From NCBI GenBank assembly GCA_020444175.1, contig JAHLLM010000013.1, positions 1-64,000 of the forward strand: a stretch of DNA of 64,000 nt, read 5' to 3'. The position numbers and the translations under genes are program-made. Each line of letters begins with the position of its first letter. Position 1 is the first letter of the stretch. The notes under the pieces were generated by a model that worked only from the letters and a program-made list of their open reading frames with translations, was not told the DNA's origin and did not search any database. Shown one piece after another: positions 39,717 to 49,508 of the stretch. The DNA is from Desulfobulbaceae bacterium (GTDB lineage Bacteria > Desulfobacterota > Desulfobulbia > Desulfobulbales > SURF-16).

Positions 39717-39851
39717 ATGGATACTGTTCTTTTGCTTTTAAAGTAGAAGCGTTTTATGGTTATTTTAGATGGCCTTGTAGCAAAAGCACCTCATGTGAAA
39801 AAGTGAGAAAGAGAAATTTTGACGATCTTGCATTTAAAGACGTAACGTAAA

Positions 39852-40976
39852 ATGCAGTCAAAAAGGTTCCATGGTTCAACAAAAAAACAGGAAGCCAGGT
39901 CCATGAAAAAAAATACCTGTCAAAAGTCACCTTTACAGATTTTAGTCCGCCCAGGCAAAAGTCTTTACCTGGCCCGCTCCATTCTTGGATCAAGACTGCA
40001 TTACTACCTCAGGCAGTCCTTTTATGACGAAAATGACTGCCTCCGTCACAGGGAAATCGCAGATCTAGGCGAAGATCCATCCAAATATATTGTTACCATT
40101 GAGGACAATGGCTATTACATAAGTGAAGGACTGGTGGAGGCCATTGAACCGTGTGTGGAGGGAGATGCCGATTCGTTACTGGAAGAGCTTCTCTGGCCTT
40201 TTGTTGCTCCTGAAATCCGTTCCAAACTGCAGTATTTCAACAATCGCGGCAAAGTAAAACCAATCACTAAAGTAAGCCGACAGGAAAAAGAGGCCATTGA
40301 TCGGGAAATACATATTTTTGACAGGCGGAGAATGCATTACCTCTGGTACGGAGCCATTGACCAGAGCGGTCTCTATAAAATGCCGGATAAACTGTGCCGC
40401 AAGCTGCTTGGCAAATCAAGGGACGAAAAAGAGCAGTACTTTGTTCGAAAGGAGCGGGTTTTTTATGAGGATCAGATCAAGGAATACCTCTACACCATAT
40501 TTAATCTGCAGCAGTATTTCGCCGAACTCTATACACGCCTCATGCCCCAGGCCCTTGGTCAGGAAAAACTTGATACATTCTTTGTTGAAGAACTGTGTCT
40601 TCTCGCTCAAGACGATGTCTTCTGGATGGGCATGGAAAAGACGGAAGTTTTATCGCCCTATCTCATCCGTTACCTGATTATGTTTTTTGATTATGAATTT
40701 GCAGAGCAATCTTATATTGATGATTATATTCGGCAGTTTATGAACAGCCACCGAAAATTCAGCTGGCCGCAAAGAAAAAAACAAGTGACATTAGAGCAGG
40801 CAAGTGCAATATTTGGCCTGCCTGCGGAGAAGTTGGCCGAACTGAGCAAAAAAGAGCTTACAAAACTCTACCGCCAGAAAGCCAAAGAACTGCATCCCGA
40901 TACTCCCGGCGGCGAACATGACGAATTCGTTAAACTGACCCAGGCTTATGAAGAGTTACTTTTCAAAAAAAACTAA
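39852..40976 (+). CDS. Protein with C-terminal J-domain (DnaJ-like)
   Basis: 374 aa; C-term 'LTKLYRQKAKELHPDTPGGEHDEFVKLTQAYEELL' with HPD; start may be internal (39903). Confidence 0.85.
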   Translation: MQSKRFHGSTKKQEARSMKKNTCQKSPLQILVRPGKSLYLARSILGSRLHYYLRQSFYDENDCLRHREIADLGEDPSKYIVTIEDNGYYISEGLVEAIEPCVEGDADSLLEELLWPFVAPEIRSKLQYFNNRGKVKPITKVSRQEKEAIDREIHIFDRRRMHYLWYGAIDQSGLYKMPDKLCRKLLGKSRDEKEQYFVRKERVFYEDQIKEYLYTIFNLQQYFAELYTRLMPQALGQEKLDTFFVEELCLLAQDDVFWMGMEKTEVLSPYLIRYLIMFFDYEFAEQSYIDDYIRQFMNSHRKFSWPQRKKQVTLEQASAIFGLPAEKLAELSKKELTKLYRQKAKELHPDTPGGEHDEFVKLTQAYEELLFKKN

Positions 40977-41252
40977 CCCACTCAAGAGAAAGAAAATCGA
41001 GAACTTTTTAGGATAAGTGCCTTGAAGCTCAAGGCAACCTTTTAGTTTCATAAGCAGATTCTCAGTTTCTCTTTTTTTATACACCTCAAAGGGGAGACTA
41101 AAAAGTGCCGGTTTTTCAGAAGAAAGCCACTAAGTTCTTTGCAAAGACAGACAAATTAGGGTAAAAAAAACCTTCGCACAGAGATACCACAGAGTAGCCA
41201 AAAAACTCATTTATCCCTCTGTTAAAGTTATAAATCAGCACAAGGAAACACC

Positions 41253-42992
41253 ATGAAAAAGAATCCAATCCGCCTCCAGGACTGCGTTAAACACTATACC
41301 CTTGACCAGGACAAGGTATGTACTCCGGTTGAAACCGTAAAACGCTTCAAAGAACGTTTGAAAAAACTCAACCTTGATGTACTCAAGGAAGTACGCCGCA
41401 TAGACAATGGTCGTCTTGACATCCCGGTTTATTTCAGTATCTGCGGCAAAGACGCTCTTAAAACAATCGGCAACAAAAAGCAAATGGGCAAAGGGAGTAC
41501 GCCTGAACAGTCCCAGGCAAGCGCCTGCATGGAACTTGGAGAACGCTTTACTTTTTTCAGTTTCATGAAAAACGATGATAACTTTATCCTCGACACCTAT
41601 GCAAACCTGAAGAACTCGAACTATCCCCTGCTGCCCCTGGAAAAACTCCTGCAATCAGTCCATGACACAACAACGGACATTGATACAATGGAAAAACTGA
41701 TTGAAGATATTCCTATCCAGTGGACCTGGGCAACGAATCTGACCAAACAGCAAGAAGTGCTGGTTCCTTTCAGCTGGTTTTACGCCATTAATGAGTTCAA
41801 CGGACCTTCTGCCGGGAACACCCTGGAGGAAGCCATCAGCCAGGGACTCTGCGAGGTTGTCGAGCGCCATGTTTCAGCAGTGGTCAGTCATGACAAGGTA
41901 GCCACTCCGATCATCGACACTCTTACCCTTCAGGATCCCATTGCCAGAGAACTGATGTCAAAATTTACCAAAAACGGCATTGAGGTCTACTTAAACGATT
42001 TCACCCTTGATACCGGGATTCCGACGGTGGGGGCTCTTGCCATTGACCGCACCACCTTTCCGGAAACAAGCGAAATCGTCTACACTGCGGGCACAACCCC
42101 TGATCCGGAAAAAGCCGTTATCCGTGCTCTTACCGAGGTGGCCCAGCTGGCTGGCGACTTTAACTCCCAGGCAAATTATGTGGCAAGCGGTCTGCCGAAA
42201 CCTCTTTCCATGGAGGAGGTCACCTACCTTACACATCCGGGCAAATCCATCACCATTGACGAAATGGCGAATCTGTCCGACGACAACATGAAAGTCGAAA
42301 TCGAGAACTGCCTGGCAGCTCTGGAAAAAATCGGCATGGATGTCTATTTTATCAATGTCACGCACCCGGATCTGCAAGTTCCGGCAATTTATACCATCAT
42401 TCCGGGAGCACATTTCCGGGAACGGTCACGAATCAGCAACGTCGGTCTTTTTGCTGCCAAATTGGTTGCCGAGAAATGCGACCCCTATACCGGCAGGGAG
42501 CGTCTCATCGCAATGCAGAAAATTCTGCCTGATGCCTATTATCTTGAATTCTATCTGGGGAAAAATCTCATTGAACTGGGAGACCTGGACGGTGCACTCA
42601 GCCATTTGCAAAGGGCATTGAGCCTGAACCCCCAGGAGGAGGATCTTCCGTATATACATTCATACCTTGGGGACTGCCTGAAAAATCTTGGAAAATTCGA
42701 AGAAGCCATGACAGCTGTCAAGCTCGGACTGGAATATGACGAAGAGCGCCCTGACATGCACAATATCATGGGCGTCTGCTACTTCAAACTCGACCAGTTC
42801 GATAAGGCAATCACCCATTTCCACCGCGCTGTGGAACTTGCCCCTACTTCAGCCATAGATTATGCAAATCTCGGCGTGAATTACCGCAAAGTCGGCAACG
42901 TCAAGGACGCGGTCAAATACTTTGAACTTGCCCTGTCCATGGACCCATCTATCGAGTTTGCCCGCGAACAGTTAAACGCCTGCCTGGGGTAG
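41253..42992 (+). CDS. YcaO-domain protein with C-terminal TPR repeats
   Basis: 579 aa; 'KGSTPEQSQASACMELGERFTFF', 'EEAISQGLCEVVERHVSA', then TPR units such as 'IHSYLGDCLKNLGKFEEAMTAVKLGLEYDEERPDMHNIMGVCYFKLDQFDKAITHFHRAVELAP'. Confidence 0.92.
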   Translation: MKKNPIRLQDCVKHYTLDQDKVCTPVETVKRFKERLKKLNLDVLKEVRRIDNGRLDIPVYFSICGKDALKTIGNKKQMGKGSTPEQSQASACMELGERFTFFSFMKNDDNFILDTYANLKNSNYPLLPLEKLLQSVHDTTTDIDTMEKLIEDIPIQWTWATNLTKQQEVLVPFSWFYAINEFNGPSAGNTLEEAISQGLCEVVERHVSAVVSHDKVATPIIDTLTLQDPIARELMSKFTKNGIEVYLNDFTLDTGIPTVGALAIDRTTFPETSEIVYTAGTTPDPEKAVIRALTEVAQLAGDFNSQANYVASGLPKPLSMEEVTYLTHPGKSITIDEMANLSDDNMKVEIENCLAALEKIGMDVYFINVTHPDLQVPAIYTIIPGAHFRERSRISNVGLFAAKLVAEKCDPYTGRERLIAMQKILPDAYYLEFYLGKNLIELGDLDGALSHLQRALSLNPQEEDLPYIHSYLGDCLKNLGKFEEAMTAVKLGLEYDEERPDMHNIMGVCYFKLDQFDKAITHFHRAVELAPTSAIDYANLGVNYRKVGNVKDAVKYFELALSMDPSIEFAREQLNACLG

Positions 42993-43089
42993 CCGCCAGC
43001 ACGACGCCTGCAATTTCGCCGGTTTTGCAGCAACATGACCGGCGAAATTGCACAGCGTTTATGACAAAAAATTCGTGTAAAACTCTTCC

Positions 43090-44523
43090 TCAACCAGAGG
43101 TCAGGTTACGGGCTTCAGCTCGTACCTTGGCCATGCAGTCCGGGCAGATGCCATGACTGAAACTTGCTTCTGAATGATCGGACACATACGTTTCCAATCG
43201 CTTCCAGGCTCCTTCGTCGTCACGGATGCTGTGGCAATAAGAGCAAATCGGGATAATACCTCGTAATGTTTTTATCTCATCCAATGCCTTTTGGAGATCA
43301 GCATTTATGGTGTTGAGTTCCTCTGTTCGTTCCTTAACTTTATCTTCCAACTCTGCATGATAGGCGAGCAACCTGTCTTCAGCTATTTCTCGCTTTTTAA
43401 TGTTGATGAGCAGAAAAAGTATCAGCAACGATTCGACGATTAACAGAAAAACTCCGCCAATAATCTGCCATTTGAATAACTCAAAAAAGCTGTACGTCCT
43501 GTTCTGAATAATACTGTCTGCTGGCAGCTTGCTTTTATCAATATTCCATCTGACAAGCTCACCCCAATCATATATGTATTCAAAGTAAGGCGAAGTAATT
43601 TCAATGGATTCGATTGGCGTTTCCTGAAGTATCTTTTTAACAACATCAGCAGCCGCGGAGACGGTAGCCCTGGTTGTCGTTACCCTCCCACCTAAGATTT
43701 TATTATTTAAAGTAAAAAGGTCAAGAAAGGTAAATACCGGTCTATTTGACTTTTCGCCAACCAACTTGCAGAAATCGACAGAAATAACCGTTTTGCCATG
43801 GGGATCGGCCGTATATGACAGATAATAAACAAACGAGTGACGGGGAAGATTTGCAACGCGAGCCAAAAGGTCTTCAGTAGACAGATCCGTCAAATAATGA
43901 AAAGAAATTCGATTTTCAAATTCCCTGGTTTCATTGCGGAACTGGGAAACGTTTCGCATATCCACCCTATCGCTTCCCGCAACCACATAGATGTTTTGGG
44001 TATCAGGCAATAAGTCGAGTGCGTGCTCAATATTCCCTTTAAAGTCAAAGGCAAATGGAATGGCAACCGAATGCGGAAGGGCAGTAAACCCAGACTGTGA
44101 AGGCAGGACAAATATCTTGGGGACATCAGGGAACACATCATATTCTGTTATAAATTTGATGGCAGCCGAAAAGGTTATGATCATGACGTCCGGGGGAGAC
44201 TCAGCGTATTTATACTCCAGTTGAGTTTTTACATTTTCTTTATAGCTCTTTTCATCAAACTGCACCAGATCAAGGTTTTCTATCTCCACCTCATAATGCG
44301 GCAGCTTCCGTTGTTTCAGCTCTTCTACCAGATAGCGGTTAAAGAGCCGGACCCAAGGCCTTTTGGCTTTAAAGGTATGCAAGACAAGGATCTTTTTGCT
44401 GTCCGGAACATCCTCCCCTTCCACAGCAAAACTTAAATAATTTCCCAATGGGAATAAAAAGAAGAAGATCAAAATGCCTCCCCTTAAAAAGAGGAAACGA
44501 AAAAGAGGTAATTTCATAACCAT
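43090..44523 (-). CDS. Periplasmic ABC-substrate-binding-like sensor protein with TM, coiled coil and C-terminal Cys motif
   Basis: 477 aa; 'KKILVLHTFKAKRPWVRLFNRYLVEEL', single TM, coiled coil, 'GIIPICSYCHSIRDDEGAWKRLETYVSDHSEASFSHGICPDC'. Confidence 0.8.
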   Translation of the reverse strand: MVMKLPLFRFLFLRGGILIFFFLFPLGNYLSFAVEGEDVPDSKKILVLHTFKAKRPWVRLFNRYLVEELKQRKLPHYEVEIENLDLVQFDEKSYKENVKTQLEYKYAESPPDVMIITFSAAIKFITEYDVFPDVPKIFVLPSQSGFTALPHSVAIPFAFDFKGNIEHALDLLPDTQNIYVVAGSDRVDMRNVSQFRNETREFENRISFHYLTDLSTEDLLARVANLPRHSFVYYLSYTADPHGKTVISVDFCKLVGEKSNRPVFTFLDLFTLNNKILGGRVTTTRATVSAAADVVKKILQETPIESIEITSPYFEYIYDWGELVRWNIDKSKLPADSIIQNRTYSFFELFKWQIIGGVFLLIVESLLILFLLINIKKREIAEDRLLAYHAELEDKVKERTEELNTINADLQKALDEIKTLRGIIPICSYCHSIRDDEGAWKRLETYVSDHSEASFSHGICPDCMAKVRAEARNLTSG

Positions 44524-44902
44524 AATCCCCCCACCTGACCTGCCTCCCCATCAGCAGTGAGCATCCTTTTCAGCAGCCTCCTTGTTATCCTCTAACCGAA
44601 CAACAAGGCCCAGGGAGAATGATCAAAATTGACTTTAAAACTTATCCCTACCCTAATCTGAAATAGTTATCAATCAATCTTCTTACTTCTCTCAGCCTTA
44701 CCTTTCACATTATTGATTCACATTCCCTTTACGGCAATACGGCATGCAAATTGCCTTTCTTCCATATCCACAGGGTGGATAAAAGCGGGACAAACAAATT
44801 AACCAACTGAAATTAAATAATAAAAACAGGGAGCCATTCTCTTGACTCCCATATCATTTAATAATTTTGTGCTGCTATTTAGCAACAGAGGAGAAAAAAA
44901 TC

Positions 44903-46306
44903 ATGAAAAAAGCATTGTGCAATACAGGAGTCATACTTCTTGTATTTCTCGCTACAGGGTTATGCTGGGCACAGAGCGGAGATAAAAATTCAGCCACTCA
45001 AATCAATACGTCGTTTGAAGACGACGCACAGTGGACCTTTCTTTTTTATCTTGCCGCTGACAATGAGCAGGAAACATATGCCGATGCCACCATTACTCAA
45101 CTCATTGCAGGTAGCGCCCGCATCCCAAATCATCCGCAAATCCTTGTTCTGACGGATCGTTTGTCCGAGACGGGAAGCGAAGTTTTTGAGATTAACAACG
45201 GTGAAATTATACCGGTACAAAGCTCCCCGGAACAGGACACCGCAAATGGTGATGTATTGCAGGATTTTGCGCGCTATGCCCTTGAGCTGGCTGTTCATGA
45301 AAATGTGGCTTTTGTGATGAAAAGCGAAGGCCTGTCCTGGCGGGGTATAGGACGCGACAACACACATGATGCGGAAAGCAGGGACCAACTCATGTCAACC
45401 GGAGATCTTGCCGAAGCCCTCATCGCAGCGCAGGAAGCAACAGACAAAAACATCGATCTTCTTGTACTAGAAGGATCGATCATGGCTTTTATTGAAGTCG
45501 TTTATGAATTAAGAGATGCGGCCCCGGTACTTCTCGCCTCGCAATCAAAAATTCAGCCAGACGGTCTGCCCTGGAAGATGGTGATTGAAGATCTTGGCCA
45601 AACACCTGGCATGACAAACCTGGAACTCGGCACCGCGATTACCGACGACCACATCGAGTACTATTCGGACAAAGGCAACAACGGTGCGCCTCAATTTGAC
45701 ACCTCGATCAATTTTGCGGCAATGACTGTTTTCGACATGTCTCATATCGACGACGTCCTCCGTGAACACAGGCTCTGGGCTGCGGCGACCTGGCCCCTTT
45801 TCGATTCCATCTACAATATTTTACCCCACGCGCGTGATCTTTCTGAGGTAGGTGGTTTTGGGGAAATCACAGAATTTGACTATCAATTCGACATCAAGAC
45901 ATTCATGCTTGAAGGACTTCGGTTGATTGACGAGGCAGGATTATCCTTCCCTGAACTCAATGAAGCTGTTACCTCCTATCTGGCTGCCCAGGATGAGCTG
46001 ATTGTTTACGAAAAAAGCCCAAGCGATGGATCTAAGCTGAGAGCTGCAGAGGGCTTGAGCATTTGGTATCCGCCCACCTGGAACAAATACGAAACACGTG
46101 ATGAAAGCGACGAGGTATTTGGTTCAACCATCTATTATGAGGACCCTGAAATTGCTCTTGACTGGATTTCCGACTCTAACTGGACGACCTACCTTTTCGA
46201 ATATTTTGACCGTGCTGATGCAAACCTGGCCGGGAGTGGTGTTGATGGTGACGAACCGCCCAAAATAGGAGTTTTCAAAAAAATCAATCTCATTGATGAG
46301 GATTAA
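44903..46306 (+). CDS. Clostripain-like (peptidase C11) secreted protein, predicted inactive
   Basis: Signal peptide; 'WTFLFYLAADNEQETYADATITQL', 'LLVLEGSIMAFIEVVYELRDAAPVLLASQ', 'SEGLSWRGIGRD'. Confidence 0.8.
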   Translation: MKKALCNTGVILLVFLATGLCWAQSGDKNSATQINTSFEDDAQWTFLFYLAADNEQETYADATITQLIAGSARIPNHPQILVLTDRLSETGSEVFEINNGEIIPVQSSPEQDTANGDVLQDFARYALELAVHENVAFVMKSEGLSWRGIGRDNTHDAESRDQLMSTGDLAEALIAAQEATDKNIDLLVLEGSIMAFIEVVYELRDAAPVLLASQSKIQPDGLPWKMVIEDLGQTPGMTNLELGTAITDDHIEYYSDKGNNGAPQFDTSINFAAMTVFDMSHIDDVLREHRLWAAATWPLFDSIYNILPHARDLSEVGGFGEITEFDYQFDIKTFMLEGLRLIDEAGLSFPELNEAVTSYLAAQDELIVYEKSPSDGSKLRAAEGLSIWYPPTWNKYETRDESDEVFGSTIYYEDPEIALDWISDSNWTTYLFEYFDRADANLAGSGVDGDEPPKIGVFKKINLIDED

Positions 46307-46401
46307 AAAAACACCGGAGATTCAACCGATCCATTTCCGAGGGCGCGGCCTGGAGGAATGGATCGGCGAACAGATTAAGGCACAACCTGTTACCCCAGGT
46401 T

Positions 46402-47589
46402 TTATGAGGAGACAAGCCGCTGGCGCTCACCATGCTCAATGATTTTTAATGCAACCATGGTCAGACAGAGCACAAGAATGCCGATCAAAAAAAAGGCTGA
46501 ATGGAGCCCAAAGCGGTCGGAGGTGAATCCTGCCCCGAGGGCACCGACAAAAACACCGACACTCATGGACAGATTGAACACCCCCATCATGGCCCCATGC
46601 CCGTACAGCCTTCCTTCTTGTGTGGCCAGGGCTCCCAGAGTCGGCCAGATAATCGCTTCGCCGCTGCCCAGAATCACGAACAACAGGATCAACATCCAGA
46701 GATTCCCGGCCAGAGGAATGAGACACATCACTCCGCTGACCACCACGCATCCCAATCGCAGAAAACGAACCTTGTCCAATCGGTCGGCCAGTCGGCCGCA
46801 GGGTGTCTGCAGCAAGGCATTAACCAGGGTGCGGGCGGCAATCACTATGCCGATCTGCATGCCGGTGGCCTGAAACTCCTGATGCATCAGGAGAGGTAAA
46901 AAAGCCAGGGTGGGGACCATGATAATCATGGTCGCCATGCGGGCCAGCAGGATACCGGCTGTGCGACCTGTCGTCAGCATCACCTTGAGAGATTTGAATA
47001 TCCCCATGCCGTGTCCTGTTTTCGAACAGGATACAGGAGCGCTTGGCAACTGCAGAAGAACCAGCATCAGGGCCAGAAAACTTAAACCAGCCATAACATA
47101 GAATGCAGAGGCCATGCCCCAAAGATCTGTAGAAATACCCCCGATCAACGGGCCGCTGCCAAACCCGGTAAAGATGGCAATATTAAGCATTCCCATATAC
47201 CGACCTTCATGTCCAACCGGAGCCAGATCACTGACATAGGCCATGGCCACGGGTACGATCATCGCCGACCCCACCCCGTGCAGAAAACGAATCAAAACCA
47301 GACCCCCCACGGTGGTGGCTTGCGGTATCAGGAGCCCCACAAGTGCATAGACAACAAGTCCGGTCACCAGGAAGCCTTTCCTGCCCCAGCGATCCGATAG
47401 ATTCCCCACTATCGGCTGACAGAGCCCACGACTAATGGAAAAAGACGCGATTATAAAACCCAGAGCCAGCCCACCGGCACCGAGGCTTGCCGCAAAAACC
47501 GGCATCACCGGTACAATAATACCGATTCCAAGAAGGGCTATAAAAACGGAAAGCAGCAGAGGAATCAAAAGGTGTCGATGCATGGTCAA
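46402..47589 (-). CDS. MFS transporter
   Basis: 395 aa; 12-TM-like, 'GNLSDRWGRKGFLVTGLVVYAL', 'GRLADRLDKVRFLRLG'. Confidence 0.94.
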   Translation of the reverse strand: MTMHRHLLIPLLLSVFIALLGIGIIVPVMPVFAASLGAGGLALGFIIASFSISRGLCQPIVGNLSDRWGRKGFLVTGLVVYALVGLLIPQATTVGGLVLIRFLHGVGSAMIVPVAMAYVSDLAPVGHEGRYMGMLNIAIFTGFGSGPLIGGISTDLWGMASAFYVMAGLSFLALMLVLLQLPSAPVSCSKTGHGMGIFKSLKVMLTTGRTAGILLARMATMIIMVPTLAFLPLLMHQEFQATGMQIGIVIAARTLVNALLQTPCGRLADRLDKVRFLRLGCVVVSGVMCLIPLAGNLWMLILLFVILGSGEAIIWPTLGALATQEGRLYGHGAMMGVFNLSMSVGVFVGALGAGFTSDRFGLHSAFFLIGILVLCLTMVALKIIEHGERQRLVSS

Positions 47590-47775
47590 ATAAAATTAGT
47601 CCCTCAGACGACGGGTTCAGGTTGTTTTTTTGTAACATTTTCCCAAGTCAGATTCGACACAGAAAAACATGGGGGCAGAAAACAAATGAGTTCAGCTTGA
47701 CTTCCACTCATTCAATGTGCAGTTATAAAAAGAGAAACACTTACTTTCCGAGTCTACAACAAGGAGCACAGTTTA

Positions 47776-48690
47776 ATGAAAAAAAAGATACTGTGGATAG
47801 ACAATAATCCGGAGAAACTCAATGAAATAGTGGAAGAGATTAAAGACAGCGGATTTGAGGTCGAGCTGATCGAGTCAGCCAGCCATGGAGCCGACAGGAT
47901 AGCTCAATCTTCTGACACTTTTTTTCTCATTATTGTTGATCTCATCATGTATGGAGATTCCTTTATGGTTCCCGGCGACAAGGGTGTCGAAATACTGGAA
48001 TCTCCCCCCGGAGCCACGGCAGGGATGGCCCTGGCACGATGGATCAAGAGACACTACCCGGAACTCTTCACCATTAACATTTCCATGAAAACCAACATGT
48101 ATGATCCAGAGGTTATCTGGTTCAAGGAAAAAGGAGATGGCTATTTTGACAAATATTCGCTCATGCTGTCACCGTCCCCACTACTGGATCGGATACGTTT
48201 TTTAGCAGCCCGCATTTCGCCGAAAGGCACCCTTAAAACCTATATCATTCACGGCGAGGCTGAAATATCCAAAAACGAACTGAAAAAATACCTACACACC
48301 AATCTCAGAATTACAAACCCCATCATCATCAGAGAACAACTGCAACGAGGAAAAGGTATTTTGGAAAATTTCAATTTTGAGGGAGCCGATTTCCATGCCA
48401 TTTTTGTCCTTTTAACCCCTCAAGACCCATTCTGCACCAGCACAACGGAAAGGGATATGAAAAGGAAATGCAGACAGAATATTTTTTTTGAAATGGGTTT
48501 CTTTTACAGTCTCTGCAGACAGGGAAAAGGAAAAATATTTTTCCTCCATAAGGACAACGCAGAATTACCCGATGATATCATCGGAGTACACTCTCTCGAT
48601 ATCAGCAATGGTCTCAAAGACGCGGATAAAGTAATTCGGCGTGAACTTGGGTCGTACTTGCCGTTACTGCGTCGTCAACCCGTTGCCTGA
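47776..48690 (+). CDS. Receiver-like domain fused to TIR-like nucleotide-binding (CAP12/PF10137-like) domain
   Basis: 304 aa; N-term 'KILWIDNNPEKLNEIVEEIKDSGFEVELIESA...LIIVDLIMYGD'; C-term 'TYIIHGEAEISKNELKKYL..PIIIREQLQRGKGILENF...HAIFVLLTPQD...KCRQNIFFEMGFFYSLCRQGKGKIFFLHKDNAELPDDIIGVH'. Confidence 0.85.
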   Translation: MKKKILWIDNNPEKLNEIVEEIKDSGFEVELIESASHGADRIAQSSDTFFLIIVDLIMYGDSFMVPGDKGVEILESPPGATAGMALARWIKRHYPELFTINISMKTNMYDPEVIWFKEKGDGYFDKYSLMLSPSPLLDRIRFLAARISPKGTLKTYIIHGEAEISKNELKKYLHTNLRITNPIIIREQLQRGKGILENFNFEGADFHAIFVLLTPQDPFCTSTTERDMKRKCRQNIFFEMGFFYSLCRQGKGKIFFLHKDNAELPDDIIGVHSLDISNGLKDADKVIRRELGSYLPLLRRQPVA

Positions 48691-48705
48691 AAATGAGGCA
48701 ACGGG
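48679..48705 (+). terminator. Hairpin overlapping the stop of the receiver-TIR gene
   Basis: CCCGTTGCCT GAAAATG AGGCAACGGG then TTT. Confidence 0.55.
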
Positions 48706-48736
48706 TTTGAAATGAAATCAGACGCTGTCGCTTGTT

Positions 48737-48925
48737 TCAGGCGTTGCCTGGTTGACAGTCGCTTCTCCAACAGCAATCGAATTGATCGCAAAAATCCGTC
48801 TTCACCTGAAAACAGGGGAAATTTCCTTCCTTGCTCTGGACAGCTTTAATTAAATCCCCTTTTTTCATTCTCCCTGGTTTGATTCCCAAATTCACTGCCA
48901 CTTTCTTGATTTCTGTCATTTTCAT
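48737..48925 (-). CDS. SAP/Rho-N-like domain small protein with Cys-rich tail
   Basis: Starts at MKMTEIKKVAVNLGIKPGRMKKGDLIKAVQSKEG with SD GGAGGC; tail CFQVKTDFCDQFDCCWRSDC. Confidence 0.8.
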   Translation of the reverse strand: MKMTEIKKVAVNLGIKPGRMKKGDLIKAVQSKEGNFPCFQVKTDFCDQFDCCWRSDCQPGNA

Positions 48926-48980
48926 CTGTGTGCCTCCTTTTTTCGGTATGATGCCGCCAAATAAATCCTGCAGCCTTACC

Positions 48981-49508
48981 CTACTCGGGCAACTGGATAA
49001 CAAGTACAGGAATGTTTGTGGCATCGATTATCTTGCGAACAGTACTGCGATGCACAGCCTCGTGCAGGGCACTGTGGGCATGACGCCCTGTAACGATCAG
49101 ATCATATTGTTCTTTTGTCGCGTATTTCACAATTTCCTCTACCGGATCACCCAGCTTTATAACAATATCATATGTTATATATTTATTTTCATTGGAACCT
49201 ATTCGAATTTCAGAGCAATACTGGTCGACGCATTCACCAATAATGAGGGAGTTATTGCGCTGTCGTCTCACGAGAGTCTCCTTAGCCTCCTGCATGCCCC
49301 GGCTCTTAATTTCCTCCCAGAGATCTTTTTTCATGTATCCGACAAGTCGCTGGTCCAATTCAGGCTGCTCATCTACAACATGAATAACGCTGAGTTTAGC
49401 ATCATACACCCTGGCAAGACTGGCAGCGTGAGCAAAGGCATGTCGACCGGTTTCGGAAAGATCTGTTGTATAAAGGATTTTACAGATAGAAATCTGAGGC
49501 ACATCCAT
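48981..49508 (-). CDS. Universal stress protein (UspA family)
   Basis: 175 aa; 'ICKILYTTDLSETGRHAFAHAASLARVYDAKLSVIHVVDE', 'YDLIVTGRHAHSALHEAVHRSTVRKIIDATNIPVLVI'. Confidence 0.93.
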   Translation of the reverse strand: MDVPQISICKILYTTDLSETGRHAFAHAASLARVYDAKLSVIHVVDEQPELDQRLVGYMKKDLWEEIKSRGMQEAKETLVRRQRNNSLIIGECVDQYCSEIRIGSNENKYITYDIVIKLGDPVEEIVKYATKEQYDLIVTGRHAHSALHEAVHRSTVRKIIDATNIPVLVIQLPE

